64,000 nt of DNA from JACPRL01 sp035573715. GTDB taxonomy: Bacteria; Acidobacteriota; Terriglobia; Acidiferrales; 2-02-FULL-67-57. The position numbers and the translations under genes are program-made. Positions within the stretch are counted from its first letter, which is position 1. Each line of letters begins with the position of its first letter. Shown here one piece after another: positions 8,083 to 16,853 of this stretch. The stretch spans positions 1-64,000 of the forward strand of contig DATLZZ010000019.1 in the NCBI GenBank assembly GCA_035573715.1, given 5' to 3'. Below the pieces are notes generated by a model. That model did no database searches, had not been told where the DNA came from, and saw nothing but the letters and a program-made list of their open reading frames with translations.

Positions 8083-10427
8083 CACTGCCCCACGAGCCGG
8101 GCCAGAATTTCGGCGGCGACTTCTTTTCCGCGCGCGCCGACTTCGCCCGCCGGGCCGACGCACGACGGGCAGCCCGCCGCGCAGGCGCAGCCGCGAATCA
8201 GCGCCAGCGTTTTCTCCAGCAGCTCCTCGTGCAGCTCATCGAGCGGCTGCGAGAAGCCGATGCCGCCCGGGTAGTTGTCGTACAAATAAAGGTTGGGCTC
8301 GAAAAACTTCTCCGCGCCGGCGGCCTTCGGCTCGCCGTCGGGATGGTTTTCGCCGAGCGCGGCGCGCAGGTCGCGCGGGTCGCACATCAGCAGCAGCGTG
8401 GCGATGGTCCGCAGGGCGTTCTTCAAGGCACGAAGGCCGTTCTGGCGGTCGTCGCTCGCGTAGGGCAACGACTCCAGAAACTCCCGCCCCAGCGTCACCC
8501 AGTAGGACGTGGTGTGCAGCTCCTGCTCGGGCAGTTCCAGCTTGCCGGCGCCGACGTTTTCGAAAGTGTGGAACTTGATTTTCTTGAAGCCCACTACCTG
8601 GGTGCGGATGTCGACCTCGCCGTGGCAGCGCGCGCACCCGCGGGCGGGCAGCGGCGTCGCGCCCAAGCGCTCCAGCACGCGCACCTTGGTGTAGCTGATG
8701 GCGTCGGTGAAATAGTCGGCCTCCACCTGCTTGACGTAGGCCTTGCGCCCTTCGTAATCGAGCCGCTCCACCTGATACTGCCGCGCCTCGTGCAGATAAA
8801 TCGCCTTCTCGTGCAGCGTGGTCAGCGCGCTGCTGAAGTCCACCTCCGCAATCACGCGCGGCTCGTCGGTCGTGTCCACCACCACGAAGTTGTCCGACGA
8901 CACCGAGCGCAAACTCACCGTGTCCGCCGGATACGCCTCGTGCGTCCAGTGCCAGAGGCCGTCGGAGGCGCGGTGCAGAAACCCGCGCTCGGCCAGAAAC
9001 TCGCAGATGGTGCCGAGCTCCGCCGCGCCGAAGCGCTCCTCGGCGTCGAGCGGCAGCTCGAACGCCGCGCACTTCAGGTGGCTCACCAGGATTTCCAGGT
9101 TGTCGGGGTTGATGAAGGCGTGCTCGGGCGAGCGAGCGAAAAAGTAATCCGGATTCTGCACGATGAACTGGTCGAGCGGCGCCGAGGAAGCCACCAGCAC
9201 CGCCGCCGACGCGCCGCTGCGCCGCCCCGCGCGCCCGGCGCGCTGCCACACCGATGCCAGCGTTCCCGGATAGCCCGCCAGCACCGCAACATCGAGCGAG
9301 CCGACATCGATTCCGAGTTCCAGCGCATTCGTCGACACCACTCCGCGGATGCCTCCGTCGCGCAGCCCGCGCTCAATCTCCCGCCGCTCGCCGGGCAGAT
9401 AGCCGCCGCGGTAGCCGCGGATCTCAGACGCCGTGCCCGGCGCGACTTCTTCCTTCTGCTTGAGCTCGCTCACCAGCAGCTCGGTCACCAGCCGGCTGTT
9501 GGCGAACACAATCGTCTGGCAGTCGCGCTCCAGAAAGTGTGTCGCCAGCCGCGCCGACTCGTTCACGTAGCTGCGCCGGATGCCGAGGAACCGGTTCACC
9601 ACCGGCGGGTTGTAAAAGAGAAAATGTTTCGCGCCCGACGGCGCTCCGCTTTCGTCAATCAGCTCCACCGGCGCTTCCAGCAGCTTCTCCGCCAGCTCTT
9701 GCGGGTTGGCAATCGTCGCCGACGAACAAATGAACTGCGGCGACGACCCATAGAATCGGCACAGCCGCCGCAGCCGCCGCAGCACGTTGGCGGTGTGCGA
9801 CCCGAAAACGCCGCGGTAGGTGTGCAGCTCGTCCAGCACCACGAAGCGCAGGTTCTCGAACAGCCGCTGCCAGCGCGTGTGGTGCGGCAGGATGCCGGTG
9901 TGCAGCATGTCGGGGTTCGAGAGCACGATGTGCGCCTGCGCCCGCGTCGCCTTGCGCTGGTCGGCCGGCGTGTCGCCGTCGTAGGTGTTGACCCCGATGC
10001 CGTCGTCCAGCCGCTCAATCAGGCTATAGAGTTCCGCCAGTTGGTCCTGCGCCAGTGCTTTGGTTGGAAACAAATAGAGCGCGCGCGTCGAGCCGTCGCC
10101 CAGAATCTGGCTCAGCACCGGCAGGTTGTAGCAGAGCGTCTTGCCGCTCGCCGTCGGCGTCACCACCACGATGTTCTTGCCCTCGCGCACCAATTCCGCC
10201 GCCCGTGCCTGGTGCGTGTAGAGCCGCTCGATACCTTTGCGCCGATACACCTCCGCCAGCCGCGCGTCCACCCTTTCGGGAAAAGCCACCGTGCGCGCCT
10301 CCCGGGCAGGGAAGTACCGCTCGGCGACAATCGCTCCCGTCGACGCCGCCTTCTCCCTAAGCCCCTCCAGCGCCGCCTCGACTCCTGCCTCAACCTGCAG
10401 CTCATGAAACTGTTCCCGTGTGGCCAT
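8082..10427 (-). CDS. MrfA/YprA-like DEAD/H-box helicase with DUF1998 domain
   Basis: This 781-residue superfamily 2 helicase shows motif I TPTASGKT, motif II VLDELHTYRG, motif III CSSATI, and the C-terminal RecA lobe motifs TNALELGIDVG and QRAGRAGRR. The last ~250 residues are the DUF1998 region with a cysteine set, CARCHGE and CACAAGCPSC, probably binding zinc. In B. subtilis MrfA this region is needed for mitomycin repair with MrfB. The start at ATG 10427 was chosen because the conserved-looking N-terminus MATREQFHELQ begins there. Further upstream the frame is low complexity. The partner nuclease gene follows with a one-base overlap. Confidence 0.9.
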   Translation of the reverse strand: MATREQFHELQVEAGVEAALEGLREKAASTGAIVAERYFPAREARTVAFPERVDARLAEVYRRKGIERLYTHQARAAELVREGKNIVVVTPTASGKTLCYNLPVLSQILGDGSTRALYLFPTKALAQDQLAELYSLIERLDDGIGVNTYDGDTPADQRKATRAQAHIVLSNPDMLHTGILPHHTRWQRLFENLRFVVLDELHTYRGVFGSHTANVLRRLRRLCRFYGSSPQFICSSATIANPQELAEKLLEAPVELIDESGAPSGAKHFLFYNPPVVNRFLGIRRSYVNESARLATHFLERDCQTIVFANSRLVTELLVSELKQKEEVAPGTASEIRGYRGGYLPGERREIERGLRDGGIRGVVSTNALELGIDVGSLDVAVLAGYPGTLASVWQRAGRAGRRSGASAAVLVASSAPLDQFIVQNPDYFFARSPEHAFINPDNLEILVSHLKCAAFELPLDAEERFGAAELGTICEFLAERGFLHRASDGLWHWTHEAYPADTVSLRSVSSDNFVVVDTTDEPRVIAEVDFSSALTTLHEKAIYLHEARQYQVERLDYEGRKAYVKQVEADYFTDAISYTKVRVLERLGATPLPARGCARCHGEVDIRTQVVGFKKIKFHTFENVGAGKLELPEQELHTTSYWVTLGREFLESLPYASDDRQNGLRALKNALRTIATLLLMCDPRDLRAALGENHPDGEPKAAGAEKFFEPNLYLYDNYPGGIGFSQPLDELHEELLEKTLALIRGCACAAGCPSCVGPAGEVGARGKEVAAEILARLVGQ

Positions 10428-10503
10428 AGTGGTTGCCTCTTCCTCTTCGCCTTGTCTTCGCTTCCAGAGTACCACGGGTGTCAAGGCAAGACTCCCCTTG
10501 CTC

Positions 10504-10528
10504 AGCCCAGCGGCCCCCGCCGCTGGGT
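10504..10528. repeat. Palindromic repeat, family B, copy 1
   Basis: A 25-base hairpin with arms CCCAGCGG/CCGCTGGG. A second copy at 61927-61951 matches at 22 of 25 positions. It lies in the divergent region upstream of the mrfA-like gene. Confidence 0.65.
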
Positions 10529-10604
10529 TGCTTGACGCTGGGGGGGCGTGCTTAATCTTTTCGAGGCGTGCTCATCGCCAAGTTTTGTTATTCTCGTCTT
10601 GGCT

Positions 10605-10766
10605 ATGAAGCGCCCGCCACAGATCCTGCCAGATCAAACCTGGTTCTGGATGCCCGAATGGCAGGCCAAGGAGCGCGAAGCCGACGAGGCTCTCGACGCT
10701 GACGACTACTCTGAATTCACCGATGTTGAGGAGCTACTCGCTAGCCTAAAGAAGGCACTGGATTAG
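10605..10766 (+). CDS. Orphan antitoxin-like peptide
   Basis: This 53-residue acidic protein contains the stretch WFWMPEWQAKEREADEALDA followed by FTDVEELLASL. The combination WxxEWQxxEREAxE...F.S.E/D is, from memory, typical of the C-terminal toxin-binding tail of AbrB/MazE-type antitoxins. The usual N-terminal DNA-binding beta-hairpin is missing and no PIN or RelE-type toxin gene adjoins, so it is either a stand-alone antitoxin-like protein or a remnant of a toxin-antitoxin pair. The start ATG 10605 is the only one giving this conserved-looking product. It is divergent from the mrfAB pair. Confidence 0.55.
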   Translation: MKRPPQILPDQTWFWMPEWQAKEREADEALDADDYSEFTDVEELLASLKKALD

Positions 10767-10776
10767 CGTTTCTAGC

Positions 10777-10807
10777 TTGTCATCCTGAGCGAAGCGAAGG
10801 ATCTCAG
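10777..10807. repeat. 31-base dispersed repeat, family A, copy 1
   Basis: The segment beginning TTGTCATCCTGAGCGAAG and ending GGATCTCAG is identical over 31 bases to 37705-37735. It contains a small hairpin (ATCCT...AGGAT). It lies just after the stop of the antitoxin-like gene. Confidence 0.9.
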
Positions 10808-10814
10808 CCTACAG

Positions 10815-11333
10815 CTAGTCGCGGCCGTGTTTGATTCTCTGCAGCAGGTTCACAAGATAGCGTTTCAGATCTCTCCACCATCGAGCACTTGATCTCGCAC
10901 GCGGTTCAGGGAACCACCAGTCTGCGAAATGCGCCTTGTATTCCTTCCCCCGGATGTCTGTAATTCGGACTTCGCATGTGTAGGGGCTTTCCAACATGTC
11001 GGGCGCCCAAAGGGCAGGACGCTGGGTGGCAATGTCGTACCGAAGTGTGAGTGTTGCGGCGCGCACATAGGACTGGTCGGACCCATGACGCCTCACGAGA
11101 TCCCAGAACAGGTTCATGTACCACTTCGGAACGTCGGCGAGTGGGGGCGCCAGTAGCTCGGGCGGTCCCGCCTCTCCTCGGACGAAGTCAATCGTAAGAG
11201 TATCGAGACCAGTCTGTCGCGCGCGAGTTAGGAGGTGCCCCATGACGTAGTCATTATCGATGTAGTTCATCAGGCTTGTGAAGGAGTGCCCGACGTTATG
11301 CGCGACGCCCTTGAGGACCTTGAACTTGGGCAT
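10815..11333 (-). CDS. Hypothetical protein, 172 residues
   Basis: I do not recognise this soluble protein. It starts MPKFKVLKGVAHNVGHSFTS and carries a tryptophan-rich region (WYMNLFWDLV, FADWWFPEP, WWRDLKRYLVNLL). A basic C-terminus ends the protein. There is no signal peptide or membrane segment. Composition is less GC-rich than its neighbours, and it sits beside a RAYT island and an orphan antitoxin-like gene, which suggests an accessory region. The start follows no strong ribosome-binding site. Confidence 0.6.
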   Translation of the reverse strand: MPKFKVLKGVAHNVGHSFTSLMNYIDNDYVMGHLLTRARQTGLDTLTIDFVRGEAGPPELLAPPLADVPKWYMNLFWDLVRRHGSDQSYVRAATLTLRYDIATQRPALWAPDMLESPYTCEVRITDIRGKEYKAHFADWWFPEPRARSSARWWRDLKRYLVNLLQRIKHGRD

Positions 11334-11365
11334 TTGGCTCGGATTTTACAACGGTACGGGGAGGA

Positions 11366-11383
11366 AATCTAGTTCCCGGCCAG
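11366..11383. repeat. Left direct repeat bounding the RAYT island
   Basis: AATCTAGTTCCCGGCCAG matches 12078-12096 except for one inserted C. The right copy contains the stop and last codons of the coxD gene, so this left copy looks like a duplicated fragment of the coxD 3' end. Confidence 0.6.
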
Positions 11384-11402
11384 CCGGGCCAGGAAGTGAT
11401 GG

Positions 11403-11443
11403 TAGGACAGGCATTCTTGCCTGTCTCGCCCGCGCAGCGGGCG
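11403..11443 (+). repeat. REP-like two-hairpin unit 1
   Basis: Hairpin 1 is GACAGGCATTCTTGCCTGTC (11406-11425, 8-base arms, TTCT loop). Hairpin 2 is CGCCCGC-GCA-GCGGGCG (11427-11443). It abuts the 3' end of the RAYT gene. Confidence 0.8.
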
Positions 11444-11444
11444 C

Positions 11445-11903
11445 TCATTTCTTTCTCACATACCAACCTTCGTAGTTGTCGGGGTCGTCTGTGAGGCCAG
11501 CCTTCACGGGGTTCAAGCACATGTAGTGCACTTTCTCGTTGAATTCCTTCTGATCGCGCACAATGCGGTCAAAGGACTCATCCTGCCAAACCGTTCCCTG
11601 TCGGCGGCGAAGTTGGTTCAAACGGCGCGCGGTTGCACCTTTGAGCCCCTTCATGATTCGACTCAACGAATAGCCAATTTGCGGGACGAGCAAGAGATGA
11701 ACATGGTCCGGCAGCACAACCGCTGCGTCAAGTTCAAAAAACTTACCATCGCCGGAAAGAATGCTCTCAAGCACAAGTCGGATCTCGGCCTTGCTGAGCG
11801 GCGTGGTGCGGAACCGGATGGTGACGAAATAGGTGGCGCCCTCCATCGTCCAATGCGGCAAGTGACGTCGCGTGATCTGTAGTTTCAGAGGTGGCAGCGG
11901 CAT
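11445..11903 (-). CDS. REP-associated tyrosine transposase (RAYT, Y1_Tnp family)
   Basis: This 152-residue protein is a single-domain HUH transposase of the TnpA_REP type. The metal-binding HUH motif appears as VLPDHVHLLLVP at about residues 62-73, and the catalytic tyrosine lies in KVHYMCLNPVKAGL at about residues 125-138. TYFVTIRF near the N-terminus is the usual first strand. Such proteins bind and cut REP hairpins. Here REP-like two-hairpin units flank it on both sides in opposite orientation (11403-11443 and 11934-11971), the classical RAYT arrangement. The gene looks intact. Confidence 0.9.
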   Translation of the reverse strand: MPLPPLKLQITRRHLPHWTMEGATYFVTIRFRTTPLSKAEIRLVLESILSGDGKFFELDAAVVLPDHVHLLLVPQIGYSLSRIMKGLKGATARRLNQLRRRQGTVWQDESFDRIVRDQKEFNEKVHYMCLNPVKAGLTDDPDNYEGWYVRKK

Positions 11904-11933
11904 GGGTACAACGTGGATGATACACCTGCATGA

Positions 11934-11988
11934 CGCCTGCTGCGCAGGTGTGACAGACAGGAATGTCTGTCCTACCGCTTTGAGCGGT
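11934..11988 (-). repeat. REP-like two-hairpin unit 2, inverted
   Basis: Read on the minus strand, hairpin 1 is GACAGACATTCCTGTCTGTC (11952-11971) and hairpin 2 is CACCTGC-GCA-GCAGGCG (11934-11950, with one mismatch or wobble). Relative to unit 1 both arms of hairpin 1 have changed together, keeping the pairing. A further small hairpin, ACCGCT-TTG-AGCGGT, occupies 11974-11988. Confidence 0.75.
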
Positions 11989-12002
11989 GAGGCGCAGATT
12001 GG

Positions 12003-12074
12003 AGGACAGGCATTCTTGCCTGTCTTGGCTGCGTAGCAGCCACCTTCTTGCCTGTCTCGCCCGCGCAGCGGGCG
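12003..12074 (+). repeat. REP-like unit 3 followed by a half unit
   Basis: Hairpin 1 (12005-12024) is identical to that of unit 1. Hairpin 2 is GGCTGC-GTA-GCAGCC (12027-12041). A truncated unit follows (12045-12074), keeping half of hairpin 1 and a complete CGCCCGC-GCA-GCGGGCG. The block ends a few bases before the coxD stop. Confidence 0.75.
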
Positions 12075-12077
12075 CAG

Positions 12078-12096
12078 AATCTCAGTTCCCGGCCAG
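12078..12096. repeat. Right direct repeat bounding the RAYT island
   Basis: AATCTCAGTTCCCGGCCAG overlaps the coxD stop codon and its last four codons. It matches 11366-11383 with a single-base indel. The two copies are about 0.7 kb apart and enclose the RAYT gene and its REP-like units. Confidence 0.6.
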
Positions 12097-12369
12097 GTTG
12101 GCGATGACGTCCACCAACGTCATGCTGATGAGCAGCACCAGCCAGAGAATCGCCGCCGCAAAGAAAATCCAGTTCAACCGGTGGCTGTACTTCATGTGCA
12201 TGAAGAACAGCACCACCAGCGTCGCCTTGATGACGGCGATGGTCAGCGCCACCGCCAGGCTCCACGGCCCCAGGTCAACCTGCGCCACCCACACCGTCAC
12301 CGCCGTGCCCACCAACAGCGCGGTCAGGATCAGCGCATAAGTTTTCGGCGATACAACGTGCTCGCTCAT
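12082..12369 (-). CDS. Cytochrome c oxidase subunit IV (CoxD/CtaF-like)
   Basis: This 95-residue protein has three membrane helices and belongs to the prokaryotic cytochrome c oxidase subunit IV family, as shown by VIKATLVVLFFMHMKYSHRLNW in its middle, given here in two parts: VIKATLVVLFF and FMHMKYSHRLNW. It is an accessory subunit of the heme-copper oxidase. Its ATG overlaps the subunit III stop by four bases (ATGA), and it closes the 12 kb respiratory operon. The stop lies inside the right direct repeat of the RAYT island. Confidence 0.88.
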   Translation of the reverse strand: MSEHVVSPKTYALILTALLVGTAVTVWVAQVDLGPWSLAVALTIAVIKATLVVLFFMHMKYSHRLNWIFFAAAILWLVLLISMTLVDVIANLAGN

Positions 12370-13008
12370 AGCCGGTGGTGTCCTATCAGGTACAGTAACG
12401 GGAACAGGAAAATCCAAACAATGTCCACGAAGTGCCAGTAGAGCCCGGAAATCTCTACTGGGTTGTAATACTCCGCTGAAAACCGCCCCCGCCACGACAT
12501 CCACAAAATCACCGACAACAACCCGATGCCGATAATCATGTGCAGGGCATGGAAGCCGGTCAGCGCGAAGTAAAACGAGAAGAACAGCTCCACCTGCGGC
12601 CCCACTGCCCCTTCCACATGGAACGACGGCCCCGGCACCAGATGGTGGTGGAACTTGTCGCTGTACTCCACCACCTTCACGCCCAGGAACACCGAACCCA
12701 GCAGCATGGTCAGAATCAAAAACAGAATCAGGGAGCGCCGCCGGTTGGTCTGTGCCGAGTGCACCGCCATGGCCATTGTAAAGCTCGATAGGATGAGCAC
12801 CGCCGTGTTCGCCGCCCCCAGCAGCAAGTCCAGCTTCCCGCTGCCCTCTAGGAAGGCTTCGGGGTAGCGGAACCGATAGGTGGCGTAGCCCGCGAACATT
12901 CCGCCGAAGAACATGACTTCGGTCACCAGGAACACCCACATCCCGAAGACGGCGGACTCCTTCTGCTGTTCGAGGTCGTCGAACTGGTGCGCCAGGGCTG
13001 TGGAGTGC

Positions 13009-13016
<8 letters not shown>
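12366..13016 (-). CDS. Cytochrome c oxidase subunit III
   Basis: This is a five-helix-type oxidase subunit III of about 216 residues, with FLVTEVMFFGGMFAGY, FYFALTGFHALHMIIG and YWHFVDIVWIFLF as family landmarks. Subunit III stabilises proton uptake in subunit I. The conserved N-terminus TEHSTALAHQFDDLEQQKES is encoded upstream of the first ATG (12941), but that stretch contains no ATG, GTG or TTG. A CTG at 13014-13016, overlapping the subunit I stop by eight bases, is the best initiation codon. If only ATG is used, the protein is 191 residues and loses the conserved leader. Confidence 0.82.
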
Positions 13017-14642
<1,626 letters not shown>

Positions 14643-14646
<4 letters not shown>

Positions 14647-15623
14647 TGCGTTGGGGCCTTCCCTTCCTGTCGCGTCAGAGACTTGATGTAGGCAATCAGT
14701 TGCATCACCTGCTCCTCGCTCGCCAGCCCCTGGTAGGTGGGCATCACCGGCTCGTAGCCGGCGACCACTTTGGCGTTGGGCAGCAGGATGGACTCGCGCA
14801 GGTAGCTTTCATCCACCGTGACGGTGGCGCCGGTCTTCAGGCGCACGCTCTTGCCGAAGATTTCATGGAGCGAGGGCCCGCGCGAGGTCGGCCCGGCCTC
14901 GTGGCAGGTGTGGCAGTTGAACTGTCGGAAGAGGCGCGCGCCGGCCTGCTCGAGCGTCTCGCCCGCGGGGGAGCCCGCCAGCCAGTTCTCGTAGTCGGCC
15001 GGCTCCATCACCACCACGCGGCCGATCATCCCGCTGTGCTTGGTGCCGCAGTACTCGGCGCAGAACAGGTGATACTCGCCCGGGCGCGTGGCGGTGAACC
15101 ACAGCTCGGTGTAGCGCCCCGGCAGCACGTCCATCTTGATGCGGAACGCGGGGATGTAGAAGCTGTGGATGACGTCTTCCGAGGTCATGGTCAGCTTGAT
15201 GGGCCGGCCGACGGGCACGTGCAGTTGGTTGATTTCGCGCTGGCCGTCGGGGTGCTGGATCTTCCACATCCACTGCTTGCCGACCACGAAGAGCTGGGTG
15301 GCGTCAGCCGGCGCCCGCCGCATGTGGAAGTAGAGCGTGGCGCCCCAGAAGAACATCACCATCACCAGCACCAGCGGCACCACGGACCAGATAATTTCCA
15401 GCTTCAGCGAGCCGTGAATCGGCTTCGGCAGCTCGTCTTCGGAGCGCCGTCGGTAGCGGATGGCGAAGTAGAACACGCAGGAGAAAATCAGCACGGTGAA
15501 GAAAATGGTCACGCCGGTGAGGTAGAAATAGAGGGCGTCGACGTGGCGGGCGACACTGGAGGCCTGCTCGGGGAAGAGCGGCACGCCGGCCTGGAGCAGC
15601 AGTGCCGGGAGGGCGGCGCTCAT
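14643..15623 (-). CDS. Cytochrome c oxidase subunit II fused to cytochrome c (caa3 type)
   Basis: This 326-residue subunit has two N-terminal membrane helices, a CuA cupredoxin domain with the ligand motif CAEYCGTKHSGM, and a C-terminal mono-heme cytochrome c domain (FNCHTCHEAG, with a distal Met probably in PVMPTYQG). The fused heme domain makes this a caa3-type enzyme able to take electrons directly from a quinol:cytochrome c oxidoreductase. The gene is coupled to both neighbours by ATGA overlaps. Confidence 0.94.
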
Positions 15624-16477
15624 CGCTTCCCCTCCGCCCCAGTCGCCGCCAGCCGCCGCTCCCGCCGGAACATCACCACCATAAAGGCGGCGAGCGCCAG
15701 CAGCGTCCCCAGCCCCGCCGCCTGCAGCACCCGCATAATCAGCAGCCCGTACTTTCCCGTCGTCGGGTCGTAGTGGTAGCAGAACAACAGCAGTTGGTCG
15801 GTCATCGCCCCCAGCTTGTTGCGGGAGGCTTCCACCAGCGCCAGCCGCAGGTCCCGCGGCGCGTAGTCAATCCCGTAGAAGTAGCGGAAAAGCTTGCCCT
15901 GCGGCGTCGCCACCACGATGCCGCTGGCGTGCGCGTACTGCTTCGTCTCCTCGTCGTAGATGTACTGGAACCCCATCGCTTCGGTGAGCCCGCGGATGGA
16001 GGCTGGCTCGCCGGTGAGGAAATGCCAGCCCGCCAGCGTCTCCGGCCGCCCGTAGTGCTCGACGTAGTTTTTCTTCTTCGCGGCCGCCAGTTGCGGCGTC
16101 TCATTGGGGTTGAAGCTCACCACCACCACCTCGAAGTCCTGCCCCGGATTGAACGAAATCGGCTTCAAGCTCTTCACCAGCCCGTCCAGCACGTAGGTGC
16201 ACAGCATCGGGCATTCGTAGTAGACCAGCGCCAGCACCACCGGCCGCTGGCCGAAGTAGTCCCGCAGCGCCACCCGCTGCCCGGCGTCGTCGCGAAACTC
16301 GAGCTCCAGCGGAAGCGGCTGGTTGATCCGCTGCTCGAACTTCACCTGCTGAATCACTTCCGCGGCCGACTGCGCCGCCACCGGCGGCCCGCCCAGGCTC
16401 AGTGCGCACCACACCGCCAGCACTCCGGCGCCCGCGCGACGCCGCGCGCTACCGCTTGTTACTCGCCTTGTTTTCAT
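15620..16477 (-). CDS. Sco1/SenC-like copper chaperone with C-terminal membrane anchor
   Basis: This 285-residue thioredoxin-fold protein has an N-terminal signal-like segment, the copper-binding motif ECPMLC (CxxxC) and a downstream conserved His (YAHASGIV). A C-terminal membrane helix (LLALAAFMVVMF) follows. Sco proteins deliver copper to the CuA site of oxidase subunit II, whose gene follows with an ATGA overlap. The start ATG 16477 gives a normal signal peptide. It overlaps the previous gene's end by 29 bases. The C-terminal anchor is a variant I associate with ACIII operons. Confidence 0.88.
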   Translation of the reverse strand: MKTRRVTSGSARRRAGAGVLAVWCALSLGGPPVAAQSAAEVIQQVKFEQRINQPLPLELEFRDDAGQRVALRDYFGQRPVVLALVYYECPMLCTYVLDGLVKSLKPISFNPGQDFEVVVVSFNPNETPQLAAAKKKNYVEHYGRPETLAGWHFLTGEPASIRGLTEAMGFQYIYDEETKQYAHASGIVVATPQGKLFRYFYGIDYAPRDLRLALVEASRNKLGAMTDQLLLFCYHYDPTTGKYGLLIMRVLQAAGLGTLLALAAFMVVMFRRERRLAATGAEGKR

Positions 16478-16853
16478 CCTTGCTCCCAGTCCTTGCCGGC
16501 AAACCTCTCTCCGCCAGAACTTCAATGGCGCGGTCAATCGGAATCCGCACCAGACCCGACTTAGCGTCAATCCAGCCATAGGAGTTGAGCAGCGCGTCCT
16601 CGCGCGCCCGCGCCGTGGCCAGGTCGACCGCGGGCGTTACCTGCAACCGCGGCTCGGGCGGCTCTTTCGGCAGCGTGGCCGCCAGCGGCGGCACCGGGCG
16701 CTCGACTGCGGCCTCTTCTTCCACCACTCGCAGATACCACCAGCTCACGCCCGCGCCACCCAGCGTCAGCAATGTCAGCCCGACCACGATGTAGGCCATG
16801 ATGCGAACGGGGACGTCGCGCAGTTCGTGTTTCTGACTCGGCTCAGTGTGCAT
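16449..16853 (-). CDS. Uncharacterised single-span protein of the ACIII/caa3 operon
   Basis: This 134-residue protein has one membrane helix (IMAYIVVGLTLLTLGGAGV) and a soluble part with a proline-rich linker. Its C-terminal motif LLNSYGWIDAKSGLVRIPID is followed by RAIEVLAERGLP. I believe this motif recurs in proteins encoded between ActF and Sco in other ACIII operons, but no function is known to me. The position suggests an accessory subunit or assembly factor. The ATG 16853 overlaps the ActF stop by 11 bases. An ATG 12 bases further upstream is also possible. Confidence 0.75.
   Translation of the reverse strand: MHTEPSQKHELRDVPVRIMAYIVVGLTLLTLGGAGVSWWYLRVVEEEAAVERPVPPLAATLPKEPPEPRLQVTPAVDLATARAREDALLNSYGWIDAKSGLVRIPIDRAIEVLAERGLPARTGSKDENKASNKR

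Noticed and set aside
8229..10535. A 768-codon open frame on the plus strand opposite the helicase gene.
   Set aside because: The helicase on the minus strand has all its motifs, and the opposite frame has no recognisable domain and an arginine/histidine-rich composition.
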